DNA of 57,016 nt from Pseudomonas sp. BMS12. GTDB taxonomy: Bacteria; Pseudomonadota; Gammaproteobacteria; Pseudomonadales; Pseudomonadaceae. The notes under the pieces are model-generated. The model ran no database searches. It saw only the letters and a list, made by a program, of their open reading frames with translations, and was not told where the DNA came from. The stretch lies in assembly GCF_001592875.1 (NCBI RefSeq), contig NZ_LSOF01000006.1, positions 47,323-104,338 on the forward strand, written 5' to 3'. Below are positions 24,503-35,800 of this stretch, in pieces. Each line of letters opens with the position of its first letter. Within the stretch, counting starts at the first letter, position 1. The translations under genes and the position numbers were made by a program.

Positions 24503-25942
24503 TCAGGCAGTTTCCGTTCTGGCCTGCTCGTCCGGGGCGTACTGGCTGATGACAACCCGATTGCGTCCCGATTCCTTGGCCTGATACAGGACACGATCGG
24601 CGCTCAGCAACAGCTCGTCGATGTCGGCTGGCGGCTGCAAGGCCACAACCGCACCAATGCTGACTGTGGATTGCACATGTTGGCCATCCTCCAGGCTGAT
24701 CGGGGCATTGGCGTAGTCCGTGCGGATGCGCTCGGCAATCGCCAGAGCCTGGTTGTGCGAGCAGCCAGGCAGCAGCAGGGCAAATTCCTCACCGCCCAGA
24801 CGGGCCAGGGCGTCTCCGTCGCGCAGACCGTGACTGGCGAGGCGGGCGAAGGCTTGCAGTACCAGGTCGCCAGTGGCATGGCCGTAGGTGTCGTTGATGC
24901 GCTTGAAATGGTCGATGTCGAACATCAGCAGCGCTAGCGGTCGATTGGGGGATAGTTGCCTGGCCTGCTCATAGAAAGCCCAGCGATTGAGCAGGCCGCT
25001 GAGTTGGTCATGCGACGCCATGTACTGCATACGCTGCAGCAATTGGTTGCGCACAGCCATTACGCTGGCCACCGTCAGTGGCGCGAAAGCCAGCAAGGTG
25101 ATGCCGAGACGCAAGGAAAGCAGCACGGGGTGCGAATTCATATCGAACGGCGCTAGCGGAATGCCAACGACAGCCAGCACGACGAGCAAGCTGCTGGTGA
25201 AGGCAAAAGTCAGCAAGGCCGTTGTGAAGACGCTATAGCTCAATGCGCACCACAGCAGCGCCGGAACGGGGAAGGCCAGTGCGCCGGGACCGCCCACCAT
25301 CAGGCAGAGCACGCCGAATACCACCAGGCTGACAGCAGGCAGGGCATGCAACAACCGCTGCCTTGAAGTGAGCAGCCTCTGCCGCCGGTCTTTCAGGCGC
25401 TCGGGCCAGTCCGGCATGGTGAGCAGCACCGGCAATATCGCGATGTAGTTGACCAGTTCGGTAACGAACCAGAACGTCAGGCCCGAGAAAGGAGTGCCAT
25501 CAAACAGCAGGGGGTCGATGATTGCGCCAACCAACCCGGATGCCAGGGAGGCAAGCGTTACAGCCAGCGCCAGATAAGGCACCGAGAGCGGGCTGCGCAG
25601 GGAACGGTGTTCCTCACTAAGGCGCGACAACAGCAGATACGCGCTGACCACCCCGGCCAGGTTGGCCAGCGTGAGCATCAGGGTCTTGAGGGGTGCACCG
25701 CCGGTGATGCTGTCGGCAATCACATAGGCCGCTACGCCACCCAGCCAGCCAGCGGGCCTGGCCAGTTGCGGGTAACGCACCATCAGGCCGAGCAACAAGG
25801 CATTGGCGGGCCAGATGGTTGCCAGGTGGCCCAGCGGGCGGGTGGCAATACCCAGTAGGCAGGCTGTCAGAACCAGCAGGCAGACCAGGCTGGCGATTTT
25901 CAGGTCGGCTGACCAGGCTTGCCTGGTAGTGGCGCTCTCCAA
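24503..25942 (-). CDS. MASE1-GGDEF diguanylate cyclase
   Basis: A 479-residue membrane-bound enzyme that makes cyclic di-GMP. The N-terminal MASE1-like sensor (about 10-300) has eight or so hydrophobic segments. The C-terminal GGDEF domain (about 310-470) has the active-site motif GGEEF with an RDGD inhibitory site five residues before it, so product inhibition is likely. FDIDHFKRINDTYGH is also present. The start is TTG at 25940-25942, six bases after a GGAG box; an in-frame ATG upstream is blocked by a stop codon, which supports the TTG. No EAL domain is seen. The signal sensed is unknown. Confidence 0.9.
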   Translation of the reverse strand: MESATTRQAWSADLKIASLVCLLVLTACLLGIATRPLGHLATIWPANALLLGLMVRYPQLARPAGWLGGVAAYVIADSITGGAPLKTLMLTLANLAGVVSAYLLLSRLSEEHRSLRSPLSVPYLALAVTLASLASGLVGAIIDPLLFDGTPFSGLTFWFVTELVNYIAILPVLLTMPDWPERLKDRRQRLLTSRQRLLHALPAVSLVVFGVLCLMVGGPGALAFPVPALLWCALSYSVFTTALLTFAFTSSLLVVLAVVGIPLAPFDMNSHPVLLSLRLGITLLAFAPLTVASVMAVRNQLLQRMQYMASHDQLSGLLNRWAFYEQARQLSPNRPLALLMFDIDHFKRINDTYGHATGDLVLQAFARLASHGLRDGDALARLGGEEFALLLPGCSHNQALAIAERIRTDYANAPISLEDGQHVQSTVSIGAVVALQPPADIDELLLSADRVLYQAKESGRNRVVISQYAPDEQARTETA

Positions 25943-26001
25943 GATCTACTCCATCTGGCCTGGCCAGTAACTTCACTTCCTGCCAGGAACTGGCACAACG
26001 C

Positions 26002-26814
26002 TCAGTCTAGCTCCAGCCAGATCGGCGCATGGTCGGAGGGTTTCTCCATGCCGCGTAGCTCGTAGTCGATGCCGGCATCCTTGAAGCGCGCCTGCAGCGG
26101 CTGGCTGGCGAGGATCACGTCGATGCGCAGGCCGCGCTTGGGCTCGTCCTCGAAGCCGCGGCTGCGGTAGTCGAACCAGCTGAAGCGGTCGTTCACCGCC
26201 GGATTGAGGTGGCGGAAGCTGTCTACCAGGCCCCAGCCCTTGAGGGTGGCCAGCCACTCGCGCTCCTCCGGCAGGAAGCTGCACTTGCCGGTCTTCAGCC
26301 AGCGCAGGCGGTTGGGCTCGCCGATACCGATGTCGCAGTCTTCCGGGGAAATATTGATGTCGCCCATCACCACCAGCGCCTGGCTCGGGTCGAAGCGCTC
26401 GACCAGCAGCTGCTGCAGGTCGGCATAGAAACGCTGCTTGGCCGGGAACTTCATGGGGTGGTCGCGGCTTTCGCCCTGGGGAAAGTAGCCGTTCATCACG
26501 GTCACCGGGTTGCCCTGAGCGTCGGCGAAGGTGCCGTAGATGAAACGGCGCTGGGCATCTTCTTCATCACCGGGGAAGCCCTTGTGCAGCTCCAGCGGCG
26601 CCTGGCGCGAAAGCAGGGCGACGCCGTAATGGCCCTTCTGGCCGTGGTAGTGCACGTGGTAGCCGAGCTGGCGGATCTCGTCCGCCGGGAACTGTGGGTC
26701 ATCGACCTTGGTTTCCTGCAGGCCGATCACGTCCGGCTGGTGTTTCTCGATCAAGGCCTGCAACTGATGAGGGCGGGCGCGCAGGCCATTGATATTGAAA
26801 GAAACGATCTTCAT
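26002..26814 (-). CDS. xthA: exodeoxyribonuclease III
   Basis: AP endonuclease and 3'-5' exonuclease in base-excision repair. The 270-residue length and start at ATG 26812-26814 match the family exactly ([14 protein letters not shown]). Seen: metal-binding Glu in LQETKVDD (near 34), [14 protein letters not shown] (near 110), [14 protein letters not shown] (near 150), the WFDYRS segment, and the C-terminal [11 protein letters not shown] with the catalytic Asp-His pair. A longer frame upstream is rejected, as it translates the divergent gene's strand. It is divergent from the GNAT gene, with a 135-bp gap. Confidence 0.96.
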   Translation of the reverse strand: MKIVSFNINGLRARPHQLQALIEKHQPDVIGLQETKVDDPQFPADEIRQLGYHVHYHGQKGHYGVALLSRQAPLELHKGFPGDEEDAQRRFIYGTFADAQGNPVTVMNGYFPQGESRDHPMKFPAKQRFYADLQQLLVERFDPSQALVVMGDINISPEDCDIGIGEPNRLRWLKTGKCSFLPEEREWLATLKGWGLVDSFRHLNPAVNDRFSWFDYRSRGFEDEPKRGLRIDVILASQPLQARFKDAGIDYELRGMEKPSDHAPIWLELD

Positions 26815-26904
26815 GAGAGGCACCGACAGATAAGAAAGGGCCGATGCTAGCCCAGCGCCGGGGCGACGGCCAGCGCCTGGCGGGGGCAGGGCGGCGGTGC
26901 TAAC

Positions 26905-26933
26905 GTGGCAGCTGACCCGTAAAACCCTATAAC
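26905..26933 (+). promoter_or_regulatory. candidate sigma70 promoter for the GNAT gene
   Basis: GTGGCA (26905-26910), 17-bp spacer, TATAAC (26928-26933). Predicted start is only about 10 bp before the ATG at 26950, giving a very short leader. Confidence 0.45.
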
Positions 26934-26949
26934 AAATGAGGTCAGCCCG

Positions 26950-27591
26950 ATGCCCCATCGCACCGCCGAAGTTCGCCTGCTCGATCACGGTTACGCCCGC
27001 GAGGCCCGCTCGCTGCTGTATCACGCCTATCGCCACGACCCGACCTTCGCCTACCTGTTCGAAAGCGAGCGCCCCGGCTTCGATCAGCGCGTACGCGCCA
27101 CGGTGCGCGAGCTGGTGCAGCAGCATTTCCTGCAGGATCAGCCAGCCATCGGCCTGCTGATTGAGGAGCGCCTGGTGGGTATCGCCCTGATCGCGCCGCC
27201 GCAGCGGCGTCTGGATATCACCGAGAGCTGGGCCTGGCGCCTGCGCATGCTGATGACCACCGGCTTTCGCTGCACCAAACGCTACCTGGAGTACCACGAC
27301 GCGGTGCTGGCCTGCCTGCCGCCCGGCCCCTACCACGTGCTGCCGCTGCTGGGCGTGCATCCGCAGTTCCAGGGGCAGCACCTGGGCGAGCAGTTGCTCG
27401 CCGCCCTGCATGACTGGTGTGCCGAGGATGCCGGCTCGCAAGGCGTCGTGCTGGATACCGGCAACCCGCATTACCTGGAGTTCTACCAGCGCCAGGGCTA
27501 CCAGGAAATCGGTGAGGTGGCGGTTGGGCCGATCCGCGAGCATGTGTTCTTCCATCCCAACCCGCAACCGGCCAGGCAGGCCAGCGCCTGA
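26950..27591 (+). CDS. GNAT-family N-acetyltransferase
   Basis: A 213-residue GNAT-fold protein. The acetyl-CoA loop lies at [18 protein letters not shown] (about 134-151), with Q-x-x-G-x-G/L variation typical of the fold, followed by [22 protein letters not shown] near the C-terminus (motif B). The N-terminal half is a helical acceptor-binding region. The start has a GAGGTC ribosome-binding site. The substrate is not known. It is followed 98 bp later by tpx on the same strand, possibly read together. Confidence 0.85.
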   Translation: MPHRTAEVRLLDHGYAREARSLLYHAYRHDPTFAYLFESERPGFDQRVRATVRELVQQHFLQDQPAIGLLIEERLVGIALIAPPQRRLDITESWAWRLRMLMTTGFRCTKRYLEYHDAVLACLPPGPYHVLPLLGVHPQFQGQHLGEQLLAALHDWCAEDAGSQGVVLDTGNPHYLEFYQRQGYQEIGEVAVGPIREHVFFHPNPQPARQASA

Positions 27592-27689
27592 ACGCACGCT
27601 TGCCGTGGCAGTACCGTACGGTCACACTGGCCGGCATTTCTCCCGCTGGGTGCCGTGACCCCGGCATAACACACAGAAGGAACTCGCCA

Positions 27690-28190
27690 ATGGCTCAAGT
27701 AACCCTCAAAGGCAACCCCATCCAGGTCGAAGGTCAGCTGCCGCAGGCCGGCCAACAGGCCCCGGCTTTCACCCTGGTGGCCAACGACCTGTCCGACGTG
27801 ACCCTGGCCAGCCTGGCCGGCAAGCGCAAGGTGCTGAACATTTTCCCCAGCGTCGACACCCCGACCTGCGCTACTTCGGTGCGCAAGTTCAACACCGAGG
27901 CCAGCGGCCTGGCCAACACCGTGGTGCTGTGCATCTCCGCCGACCTGCCGTTCGCCCAGGCACGCTTCTGCGGTGCCGAAGGCCTGGCGAATGTGATCAA
28001 CCTGTCGACCATGCGCGGCGCCAGCTTCCTCAAGGACTACGGCGTGTCCATCGGCAACGGCCCGCTGGCCGGCATTGCCGCCCGTGCCGTGGTGGTACTG
28101 GACGAGAACGACAAGGTGCTGCATAGCGAGCTGGTTGGTGAGATCGCCGACGAGCCCAACTACGCCGCCGCGATTGCCGTACTGAAGTAA
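27690..28190 (+). CDS. tpx: thiol peroxidase (Tpx)
   Basis: Reduces hydroperoxides using thioredoxin. The 166-residue length is normal. The ATG at 27690 has an AGAAGGAA ribosome-binding site; the frame is open 90 bp further upstream without one. Seen: peroxidatic Cys60 in [14 protein letters not shown] and resolving Cys94 in RFCGAEGL, with the family LSTMR segment. Atypical two-Cys peroxiredoxin. Followed by a long imperfect palindrome and a clear intrinsic terminator. Confidence 0.96.
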   Translation: MAQVTLKGNPIQVEGQLPQAGQQAPAFTLVANDLSDVTLASLAGKRKVLNIFPSVDTPTCATSVRKFNTEASGLANTVVLCISADLPFAQARFCGAEGLANVINLSTMRGASFLKDYGVSIGNGPLAGIAARAVVVLDENDKVLHSELVGEIADEPNYAAAIAVLK

Positions 28191-28193
28191 TTT

Positions 28194-28311
28194 GGGGCTG
28201 CTGCGCGTCGGAAAAACTGCGTTGGATGCGGCTTCGGAGTGCTCACTTACTACTTGTAAGCTGCGCTTCCTCAGTCACATCTGCCTGGTTTTTCTCTAGC
28301 TCGCGAGCCCC
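28194..28311. repeat. long imperfect inverted repeat (118 bp)
   Basis: Outer arms GGGGCT and AGCCCC bracket inner matches GGAAAAAC/GTTTTTC and a CTTAC..GTAAG central stem. As RNA it would fold into one long, bulged hairpin. It lies 3 bp after the tpx stop and before the tpx terminator, so it would be part of the tpx transcript. Similar elements recur in pseudomonad intergenic gaps as I recall, but only one copy is seen here. Confidence 0.6.
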
Positions 28312-28328
28312 AACGGCTTGATTGCAGA

Positions 28329-28362
28329 AACGGCCTGCCTGGTGCAGGCCGTTGTCGTTTTT
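28329..28362 (+). terminator. intrinsic terminator after tpx
   Basis: AACGGCCTGC-CTGGT-GCAGGCCGTT followed by GTCGTTTTT. Confidence 0.92.
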
Positions 28363-28474
28363 AAATTTCCAACTTCTTGTTACGTCAAAGAAGGGTAAAA
28401 AGGCGGTAAAGACCCTTTGCCTGGTTGCTGGGAGTACTTATCGTTCATCCTCCCCAGGAAAGTGATCCCGCACC

Positions 28475-29683
28475 ATGCCCGATTTCTCCAAGTTCCCCCG
28501 CATCTCCCGCTTTTGGTGGGTTGCCCTGGCCATTCTGCTTGCCGCTCTGCTGTTGTGGCGGCTGCTGCCTGGCGGCGAGCCCGAGTCAAAGGGCAAGGGA
28601 CCATTCGGCCCCTGGGATGGCCCGGTGCCGGTGCGCCTGACCAAGGTGACACGCGGCGACTTCAATGTCGAACTCAAGGCACTGGGTACCGTCACTGCGC
28701 TCAACACGGTGAACGTGCGCTCGCGGGTGGACGGCGAGCTGGTCAAGGTGCTGTTCGAGGAGGGGCAACTGGTCAAGGCGGGCGACCTGCTGGCACAGAT
28801 TGATCCTCGCCCGTATGAGGTGGCGCTGCTGCAAGCCCAAGGCACGTTGGCGCAGAACCAGGCGCAGCTGAAGAATGCCGAAATCGACCTGGCCCGTTAT
28901 CAGGGCCTGTACGCCGAGGACAGCATCGCCAAGCAGACCCTCGACACCCAGGTAGCCCTGGTCGGCCAGTACCGTGGCACGGTCAAGAGCAACCAGGCCG
29001 CCGTCGCCGAGGCCCGCCTCAATCTCGACTTCACCCGCATCCGCGCGCCGATCGCCGGGCGTCTTGGCCTGCGCCAGGTGGATGTTGGCAACCTGATCAG
29101 CAGTGGCGATACCACGCCGCTGGTGGTGATCACCCAGGTCGAACCCATCGCGGTCAACTTCACCCTGCCGGAGAAGGATCTGCCGCCGGTGCTGGCCAAG
29201 GTGCGCGCCAGCCAGCGTCTGCAGGTCGAGGCCTGGGATCGTGATGAGCGCACGCTGCTCAGCGAGGGCGTGCTGCACAGCCTGGACAACCAGATCGATG
29301 TGGCCACCGGCACGGTCAAGATCAAGGCGCGTTTCGAGAATGCCGGCGAGAGCCTGTTCCCCAACCAGTTCGTCAACGTGCGTCTGCGTGTGGATACCCG
29401 CCAGCAGGCCACCCTGATTCCCTCCGCGGCCGTGCAGTACGGTGCGCGCGGCACCTTCGTCTTCGTCCTGGGCGACGATGACAAGGTGCAGGTCCGCGAC
29501 ATCAAGGTTGGCGCCAGCGACGGCGCGACCAGTCTGATCGATTCGGGCGTCAAGGCCGGCGAGCGCCTGGTGCTGGAAGGCACCGACAAACTCAAGGAAG
29601 GCAGCCAGGTACAGGTGATCGGTGAAGAGCCGGGCGCCCTGGCACAGCCTGGCTCCAAGGCCGAGCAGAAGCAGGGCGCATGA
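28475..29683 (+). CDS. muxA: RND efflux membrane fusion protein MuxA (MdtA-like)
   Basis: Periplasmic adaptor linking the MuxB/MuxC pumps to the outer membrane channel. The protein has 402 residues. An N-terminal hydrophobic anchor (about 13-33) has no lipobox Cys, so it is anchored by the helix. The biotinyl-lipoyl-like and alpha-hairpin region (about 60-180) contains [20 protein letters not shown] and [21 protein letters not shown] beta-barrel follows and the protein ends with a Gln/Lys-rich tail. Its stop overlaps the muxB start by 4 bp. The operon muxABC-opmB is set as in P. aeruginosa PA2528-PA2525. Confidence 0.92.
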   Translation: MPDFSKFPRISRFWWVALAILLAALLLWRLLPGGEPESKGKGPFGPWDGPVPVRLTKVTRGDFNVELKALGTVTALNTVNVRSRVDGELVKVLFEEGQLVKAGDLLAQIDPRPYEVALLQAQGTLAQNQAQLKNAEIDLARYQGLYAEDSIAKQTLDTQVALVGQYRGTVKSNQAAVAEARLNLDFTRIRAPIAGRLGLRQVDVGNLISSGDTTPLVVITQVEPIAVNFTLPEKDLPPVLAKVRASQRLQVEAWDRDERTLLSEGVLHSLDNQIDVATGTVKIKARFENAGESLFPNQFVNVRLRVDTRQQATLIPSAAVQYGARGTFVFVLGDDDKVQVRDIKVGASDGATSLIDSGVKAGERLVLEGTDKLKEGSQVQVIGEEPGALAQPGSKAEQKQGA

Positions 29684-32600
29684 ACACTTCTCGCCTGTTC
29701 ATTCTGCGGCCGGTCGCCACCACGCTGCTGATGGTGGCAATCTTCCTCGCCGGTCTGATCGCCTACCGCCTGCTGCCAGTGTCGGCGCTGCCGGAGGTCG
29801 ACTATCCGACCATCCGCGTGCTTACCCTGTACCCGGGCGCCAGCCCGCAGGTGACCACCAGTTCGGTGACCGCGCCGCTGGAGCGCCAGTTCGGTCAGAT
29901 GCCGGGCTTGCAGCAGATGTCCTCGGCCAGCTCCGGCGGCGCCTCGGTGATCACCCTGCGCTTCAGCCTGGAAGTTGACCTGGAAGTGGCCGAACAGGAA
30001 GTGCAGGCGGCGATCAACGCGGCCAGCAACCTGCTGCCCAGCGACCTGCCGGCGCCGCCGGTGTACAACAAGGTCAACCCGGCCGATACGCCCGTGCTGA
30101 CCCTGGCGATTCGGTCCAGCACGCTGCCGCTGACCGAAGTGCATGATCTGATCGACACCCGCATGGCGCAGAAGATCTCCCAGATCAGCGGCGTCGGGCT
30201 GGTCAGCCTGGCTGGCGGCCAACGCCCGGCCGTGCGCATCAAGGTCAACCCGGAGGCCCTCGCCAGCCACGGCCTCAACCTGTCCGATGTGCGCACACTG
30301 ATCACCGCGCAGAACGTCAACCAGCCCAAGGGCAACTTCGACGGCCCGACCCGCGTCTCGCAGCTGGATGCCAACGACCAGCTCAAGTCCGCCAGCGAAT
30401 ACCGCGGCCTGATCCTCAAGTACGAAAACGGCGCCGCCCTGCGTCTGCAGGATGTCGCCACCGTGGTCGATGGCGCCGAGAACGAACGCCTGGCCGCCTG
30501 GGCCGACCGCAACGAGACGGTGCTGCTGACCATCCAGCGCCAGCCTGGCGCCAACGTCATCGAAGTAGTCGACCGCATCCAGGCGCTGCTGCCGCAGATC
30601 ACCGCGTCGTTGCCGGCCAGCCTGGAAGTGCAGGTGCTCACCGACCGCACCCAGACCATCCGCGCGGCGGTCAAGGACGTGCAGTTCGAGCTGCTGCTGG
30701 CCATCGCCCTGGTGGTGCTGGTGACCTTCCTGTTCCTGCGCAAGCTGTCCGCCACCATCATTCCATCCATCGCCGTGCCGCTGTCGCTGATCGGCACCTT
30801 CGGCGTGATGTACCTGGCCGGCTTTTCGATCAACAACCTGACGCTGATGGCCCTGACTATCGCCACCGGCTTCGTGGTCGACGATGCCATCGTCATGCTG
30901 GAGAACATCGCCCGTCATCTGGAGGAGGGCGAGACACCGTTCAACTCGGCGCTCAAGGGTGCCAAACAGATCGGCTTCACTTTGATTTCGCTGACCTTCT
31001 CGCTGATCGCCGTGCTGATTCCACTGCTGTTCATGGCCGATGTCGTGGGCCGCCTGTTCCGCGAGTTCGCCATCACCCTGGCGGTGGCCATCCTGATTTC
31101 CCTGGTGGTGTCGCTGACCCTGACGCCGATGATGTGCGCGCGCCTGCTCAAGGCCGAGAAGGACGAGGAGCAGGGCCGCTTCTACCAGGCCGCGGGTGCC
31201 TTTATCGACGACCTGATCGCCCGCTACGCCGTGGGCCTGCAATGGGTGCTGCGCTACCAGGGCCTGACCCTGCTGGTGGCCATCGGCACTCTGGCGCTGA
31301 CCGTGCTGCTGTACCTGGCGGTACCCAAGGGCTTCTTCCCGGTGCAGGACACCGGGGTGATCCAGGGCATCTCCGAGGCGCCGCAGAGCATTTCCTTCGG
31401 TGCCATGAGCGAACGCCAGCAGCGCCTGGCCGAGGTCATCCTGCGCGACCCGGATGTGGCCAGCCTGTCGTCCTATATCGGCGTGGACGGCGACAATCCG
31501 ACGCTGAACAGCGGACGCCTGCTGATCAACCTCAAGCCGCATGCCGAGCGTGACGTTACCGCCAGCGAAGTGATCGAGCGCCTGCGCCCGGCGCTGGCCC
31601 AGGTGCCGGGCATTGCCCTGTACCTGCAGCCGGTGCAGGACCTGACCATCGAGGACCGGGTCAGCCGCACCCAGTTCCAGTTCAGCCTGGAGTCGCCGGA
31701 CAACGCCCTGCTGGAAGAGTGGACGCCGAAGCTGGTGAGCGCCCTGGGCGAGCGCCCGGAGCTGCGAGATGTGGCCAGCGACCTGCAGAACCGTGGCCTG
31801 CAGGTATTCCTCAGCATTGACCGCGACGCCGCTTCGCGCCTGGGCGTGAGCGTCGGCGACATCGACGATGCGCTATACGACGCCTTCGGCCAGCGTCAGA
31901 TTTCCACCATCTTCACCCAGGCCAGCCAGTACCGCGTGGTGCTGGAAAGCGCCGGCGCCGGCGAAATCGGGCCCAAGGCGCTGCAGCGCATTCATGTTGC
32001 CACCGCCAGTGGCGGCCAGGTGCCGCTGGCCTCGCTGGCGCGCATCGAGGAGCGTCCGGCCACGCTGCTGGTCAACCATATCGGCCAGTTCCCGGCGGTG
32101 ACCCTGTCGTTCAATCTGGGCGAAGGCGTTTCCCTGGGCCAGGCGGTAGCGGTGATCGAGCAGGTACAACGCGACATCGGCCTGCCGATTGCCATCCAGA
32201 GCAAGTTCCAGGGCGCCGCAGAGGCCTTCCGCGCCTCGCTGAGCTCGACCCTGCTACTGATCCTGGCCGCCATCGTCACCATGTACATCGTGCTGGGCGT
32301 GCTCTACGAGAGCTACATACACCCGATCACCATCCTCTCGACGCTGCCCTCGGCCGGGGTCGGCGCGCTGCTGGCGCTGCTGCTGACCGGCAACGACCTG
32401 GGCCTGATCGCCATCATCGGCATCATCCTGCTGATCGGCATCGTCAAGAAAAACGCCATCATGATGATCGACTTCGCCCTGGAGGCCGAGCGGCAGCAGG
32501 GCATGGCGCCCGAGGCGGCGATCTATCAGGCGGCATTGCTGCGTTTCCGGCCGATCCTGATGACCACCCTGGCCGCGCTGTTCGGTGCCATTCCGCTGAT

Positions 32601-32772
32601 GCTTGCCTCCGGTTCGGGCGCCGAACTGCGCCAGCCGCTGGGCCTGGTGATGGTGGGCGGCCTGCTGCTCAGCCAGGTGCTGACGCTGTTCACCACCCCG
32701 GTGATCTACCTGGCCTTCGATCGGCTGTCGCGGCGCCTGCTGGGGCGCAGTGCGGCGGGAGTGGCGGCGTGA
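29680..32772 (+). CDS. muxB: RND efflux pump subunit MuxB (MdtB-like)
   Basis: A 1030-residue inner-membrane RND transporter driven by the proton gradient. It has the N-terminal transmembrane helix ([21 protein letters not shown] start), large periplasmic loops and a second membrane block. The proton-relay acidic pair lies in [17 protein letters not shown] (about 404-420). The conserved lysine region is [16 protein letters not shown], near residue 923. MdtB/MuxB works as a heteromer with MdtC/MuxC. Its stop is followed by a 112-bp gap with a REP pair before muxC, unusual within the operon. Confidence 0.93.
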   Translation: MNTSRLFILRPVATTLLMVAIFLAGLIAYRLLPVSALPEVDYPTIRVLTLYPGASPQVTTSSVTAPLERQFGQMPGLQQMSSASSGGASVITLRFSLEVDLEVAEQEVQAAINAASNLLPSDLPAPPVYNKVNPADTPVLTLAIRSSTLPLTEVHDLIDTRMAQKISQISGVGLVSLAGGQRPAVRIKVNPEALASHGLNLSDVRTLITAQNVNQPKGNFDGPTRVSQLDANDQLKSASEYRGLILKYENGAALRLQDVATVVDGAENERLAAWADRNETVLLTIQRQPGANVIEVVDRIQALLPQITASLPASLEVQVLTDRTQTIRAAVKDVQFELLLAIALVVLVTFLFLRKLSATIIPSIAVPLSLIGTFGVMYLAGFSINNLTLMALTIATGFVVDDAIVMLENIARHLEEGETPFNSALKGAKQIGFTLISLTFSLIAVLIPLLFMADVVGRLFREFAITLAVAILISLVVSLTLTPMMCARLLKAEKDEEQGRFYQAAGAFIDDLIARYAVGLQWVLRYQGLTLLVAIGTLALTVLLYLAVPKGFFPVQDTGVIQGISEAPQSISFGAMSERQQRLAEVILRDPDVASLSSYIGVDGDNPTLNSGRLLINLKPHAERDVTASEVIERLRPALAQVPGIALYLQPVQDLTIEDRVSRTQFQFSLESPDNALLEEWTPKLVSALGERPELRDVASDLQNRGLQVFLSIDRDAASRLGVSVGDIDDALYDAFGQRQISTIFTQASQYRVVLESAGAGEIGPKALQRIHVATASGGQVPLASLARIEERPATLLVNHIGQFPAVTLSFNLGEGVSLGQAVAVIEQVQRDIGLPIAIQSKFQGAAEAFRASLSSTLLLILAAIVTMYIVLGVLYESYIHPITILSTLPSAGVGALLALLLTGNDLGLIAIIGIILLIGIVKKNAIMMIDFALEAERQQGMAPEAAIYQAALLRFRPILMTTLAALFGAIPLMLASGSGAELRQPLGLVMVGGLLLSQVLTLFTTPVIYLAFDRLSRRLLGRSAAGVAA

Positions 32773-32787
32773 GCGGGAAGGTCTTCT

Positions 32788-32872
32788 GTGGGAGCGGCTT
32801 AAGCCGCGATAGCGTGTTCGTCTGCGTACCTGCATTGCGGCTTAAGCGGGGTGCCGCCCAGCCGCTCCCACA
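32788..32872. repeat. REP pair between muxB and muxC
   Basis: GTGGGAGCGGCTTAAGCCGCGAT unit and a partly degenerate inverted unit ending AGCCGCTCCCACATG. It fills most of the muxB-muxC gap. Confidence 0.82.
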
Positions 32873-32884
32873 TGGGCGCTGCGC

Positions 32885-35800
32885 ATGAACCTCTCGGCGC
32901 CCTTTATCCGCCGCCCGGTCGCGACCCTGCTGCTGAGCCTGGCTATTGTCCTGCTGGGCCTGGTGAGCTTTCGCCTGCTGTCGGTGGCGCCGCTGCCGAA
33001 CATGGACTTCCCGGCCATCGTGGTGCGCGCCAGCCTGCCCGGTGCCAGCCCGCAGACCATGGCGTCGAGCGTGGCCACGCCACTGGAGCGTTCGCTCGGC
33101 ACCATCGCCGGCATCAGCGAGATGACCAGCCGCAGCAGCCAGGGCAGCACGCAGATCGTCATCCTGTTCAATATCGGCCGCAACGTCGACGCCGCCGCCC
33201 GCGAGGTGCAGGCCGCCATCAATGCCGCGCGCAACCTGCTGCCCAGCGGTATGCGCAGCATGCCGACCTACAAGAAGTTCAACCCGTCGCAGGCGCCGAT
33301 CATGGTGCTGTCGCTGACCTCGCCGCTGCTGGACAAGAGCCAGCTGTACGACCTGGGTTCCACGGTGATTGCGCAAAAACTTGCACAGGTGCAGGGTGTG
33401 GGCGAGATCCAGATCGGTGGCAGCTCGCTGCCCGCCGTACGGGTGGAATTGGAGCCGCGCCTGCTCGACCAGTACGGTGTGGCCCTGGATGAAGTGCGCA
33501 GCGCCATCGACGCCGCCAACCGTGACCGGCCCAAGGGCGACGTGGCCGATGCCGACCGCCAGTGGCAGATCCAGGCCAACGACCAGATGAAGAAGGCCGC
33601 GCAGTACCAGGACCTGATCATCCGTTATCAGAACAACGCCGCCGTGCGCCTCGGCGACGTGGCCACGGTGCGCGATTCGGTGGAGAACCGCTACAACGCG
33701 GGCTTCTACAACGACGACAAGGCCGTGCTGCTGGTGGTCAACCGCCAACCGGGCGCCAACATCATCCAGACCATCGAGGACATCCGCGCCGAACTGCCGG
33801 CGCTGGAAGCGCTGATGCCGGCCAGCGCCAAACTGGAGGTGGCGATGGACCGCTCGCCGGTAATCCGCGCCAGCCTGCATGAGGCCGAGCGCACGCTGCT
33901 GATTGCCGTCGGCCTGGTGATTCTGGTGGTGTTCCTGTTCCTCGGTCGCTGGCGTGCCGCGTTGATCCCGGCGCTGGCGGTGCCGGTATCGCTGATTGGC
34001 TGCTTCGCCGTCATGTACCTGCTGGATTTTTCCCTGAACAACCTGTCGCTGATGGCGCTGATCATTTCCACCGGCCTGGTGGTGGACGACGCCATCGTCG
34101 TTTTGGAGAACATCTCGCGGCATATCGAGGCCGGCGAGAAACCGCTGGCGGCAGCCTTCAAGGGCACCCAGGAAGTAGGCTTCACCCTGCTGTCGATGAA
34201 CCTGTCGCTGGTGGCGGTGTTTCTCTCCATCCTGTTCATGGGCGGTATCGTCGGCAGCCTGTTCCGCGAGTTCGCCATCACCCTGACGGCGGCGATCCTG
34301 ATCTCCATGGCCGTGTCGCTGACGCTCACACCCATGCTCTGCGCCCGTTGGCTCAAGGCCGATGAGCAGGCGCGCGAGGCTGGTCGGGTGGCGCAGTGGG
34401 GCGCGCGGGTGCAGAAGCGCGTGCTGGCCGCTTACGGCCGTGGCCTGGACTGGGCCCTGCGCCATTCGCGGCTGACCCTGTTCAGCCTGCTGCTGACCAT
34501 CATCGGCAACGTCTACCTGTTCGTCGTGGTGCCCAAGACCTTCATGCCAGAGCAGGATACCGGCCAGCTGATCGGCTTCGTGCGCGGCGACGATGGTCTG
34601 TCATTCCAGCGCATGCAGCCGAAGATGGAAGAGTTCCGCCGCGGCCTGCTCAAGGACCCGGCGATTCACAGCGTGGCCGGCTTCATCGGCGGCGACAGTG
34701 GCATCAACAATGCCTTTCTGGTGATCCGCCTCAAGCCGATTGCCGAGCGCGAGCAGTCTTCCAAGCAGGTGATCGACCGGCTCCGCGCCGAGATGCCCAA
34801 GGTGCCGGGGGCGCGATTGATGCTGATGGCGGACCAGGACCTGCAGTTCGGTGGCCGCCAGGGGCGCAGCTCGGAGAACGAGTACGTGTTGCTCGCCAGC
34901 GAACTCGATCTGCTCAACCAATGGCTACCCAAGGTACGCGATGCGCTGGCCAGCCTGCCCGAGCTGACCGATATCGACGCCAAGGAGGGCGAAGGCGCCC
35001 AGCAGATCACTCTGGTGGTCGACCGTGCCACGGCCCAACGCCTGGGTGTGGATATGGCCATGATCGGCAGCGTGCTGAACAACGCCTTCAGCCAGCGGCA
35101 GATATCCACCATCTACGAGAGCCTCAACCAGTACAGCGTGGTCATGGAGATCAATCCCAAGTACGCGCAGTACCCCGAGGCACTGGACCAGATCCAGGTG
35201 ATCAGCGCCGACGGCGCGCGCGTGCCGCTGTCCGGTTTCGCCCACTGGCAGCGCAGCCTGGAGGATGACCGGGTCCAGCACCAGGGCCAGTTCGCCGCCG
35301 AGAGCATCGGCTACTCCCTGGCGCCGGATGTGACTCAGGAACAAGCCAATGCGGCGATTCAACGGGCGGTGGCGCAAGTAAACCTGCCGACCGAGGTGCA
35401 GGGCCTGCTCGGCGGCACCGGCGGGCAGTTCGAGAAGGAGGCTCAGGGCCAGCCGCTGATGATCCTGCTGGCCCTGCTGGTGGTGTACATAGTGCTGGGC
35501 ATCCTCTACGAGAGCTACATCCACCCGCTGACCATTCTTTCCACCTTGCCCTCGGCGGGCGTCGGCGCCTTGCTGGCGATCCTGCTCACCGGCGGCCAGT
35601 TCAGCCTGATCTCGCTACTTGGCCTGTTCCTGCTGATCGGCGTGGTGAAGAAGAACGCCATCCTGATGATCGACCTGGCGCTGGAGCTGGAGCGCGAACA
35701 GAAGCTCAGCCCGCAGGAATCGATCCGCGAGGCCTGCCTGCTGCGTTTCCGCCCGATCATGATGACCACCCTGGCTGCCATGCTCGGCGCGCTGCCGTTG

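Noticed and set aside
28900..31542. 880-codon minus-strand frame across muxA-muxB
   Set aside because: Mirror frame of two conserved pump genes; no domain is recognisable.
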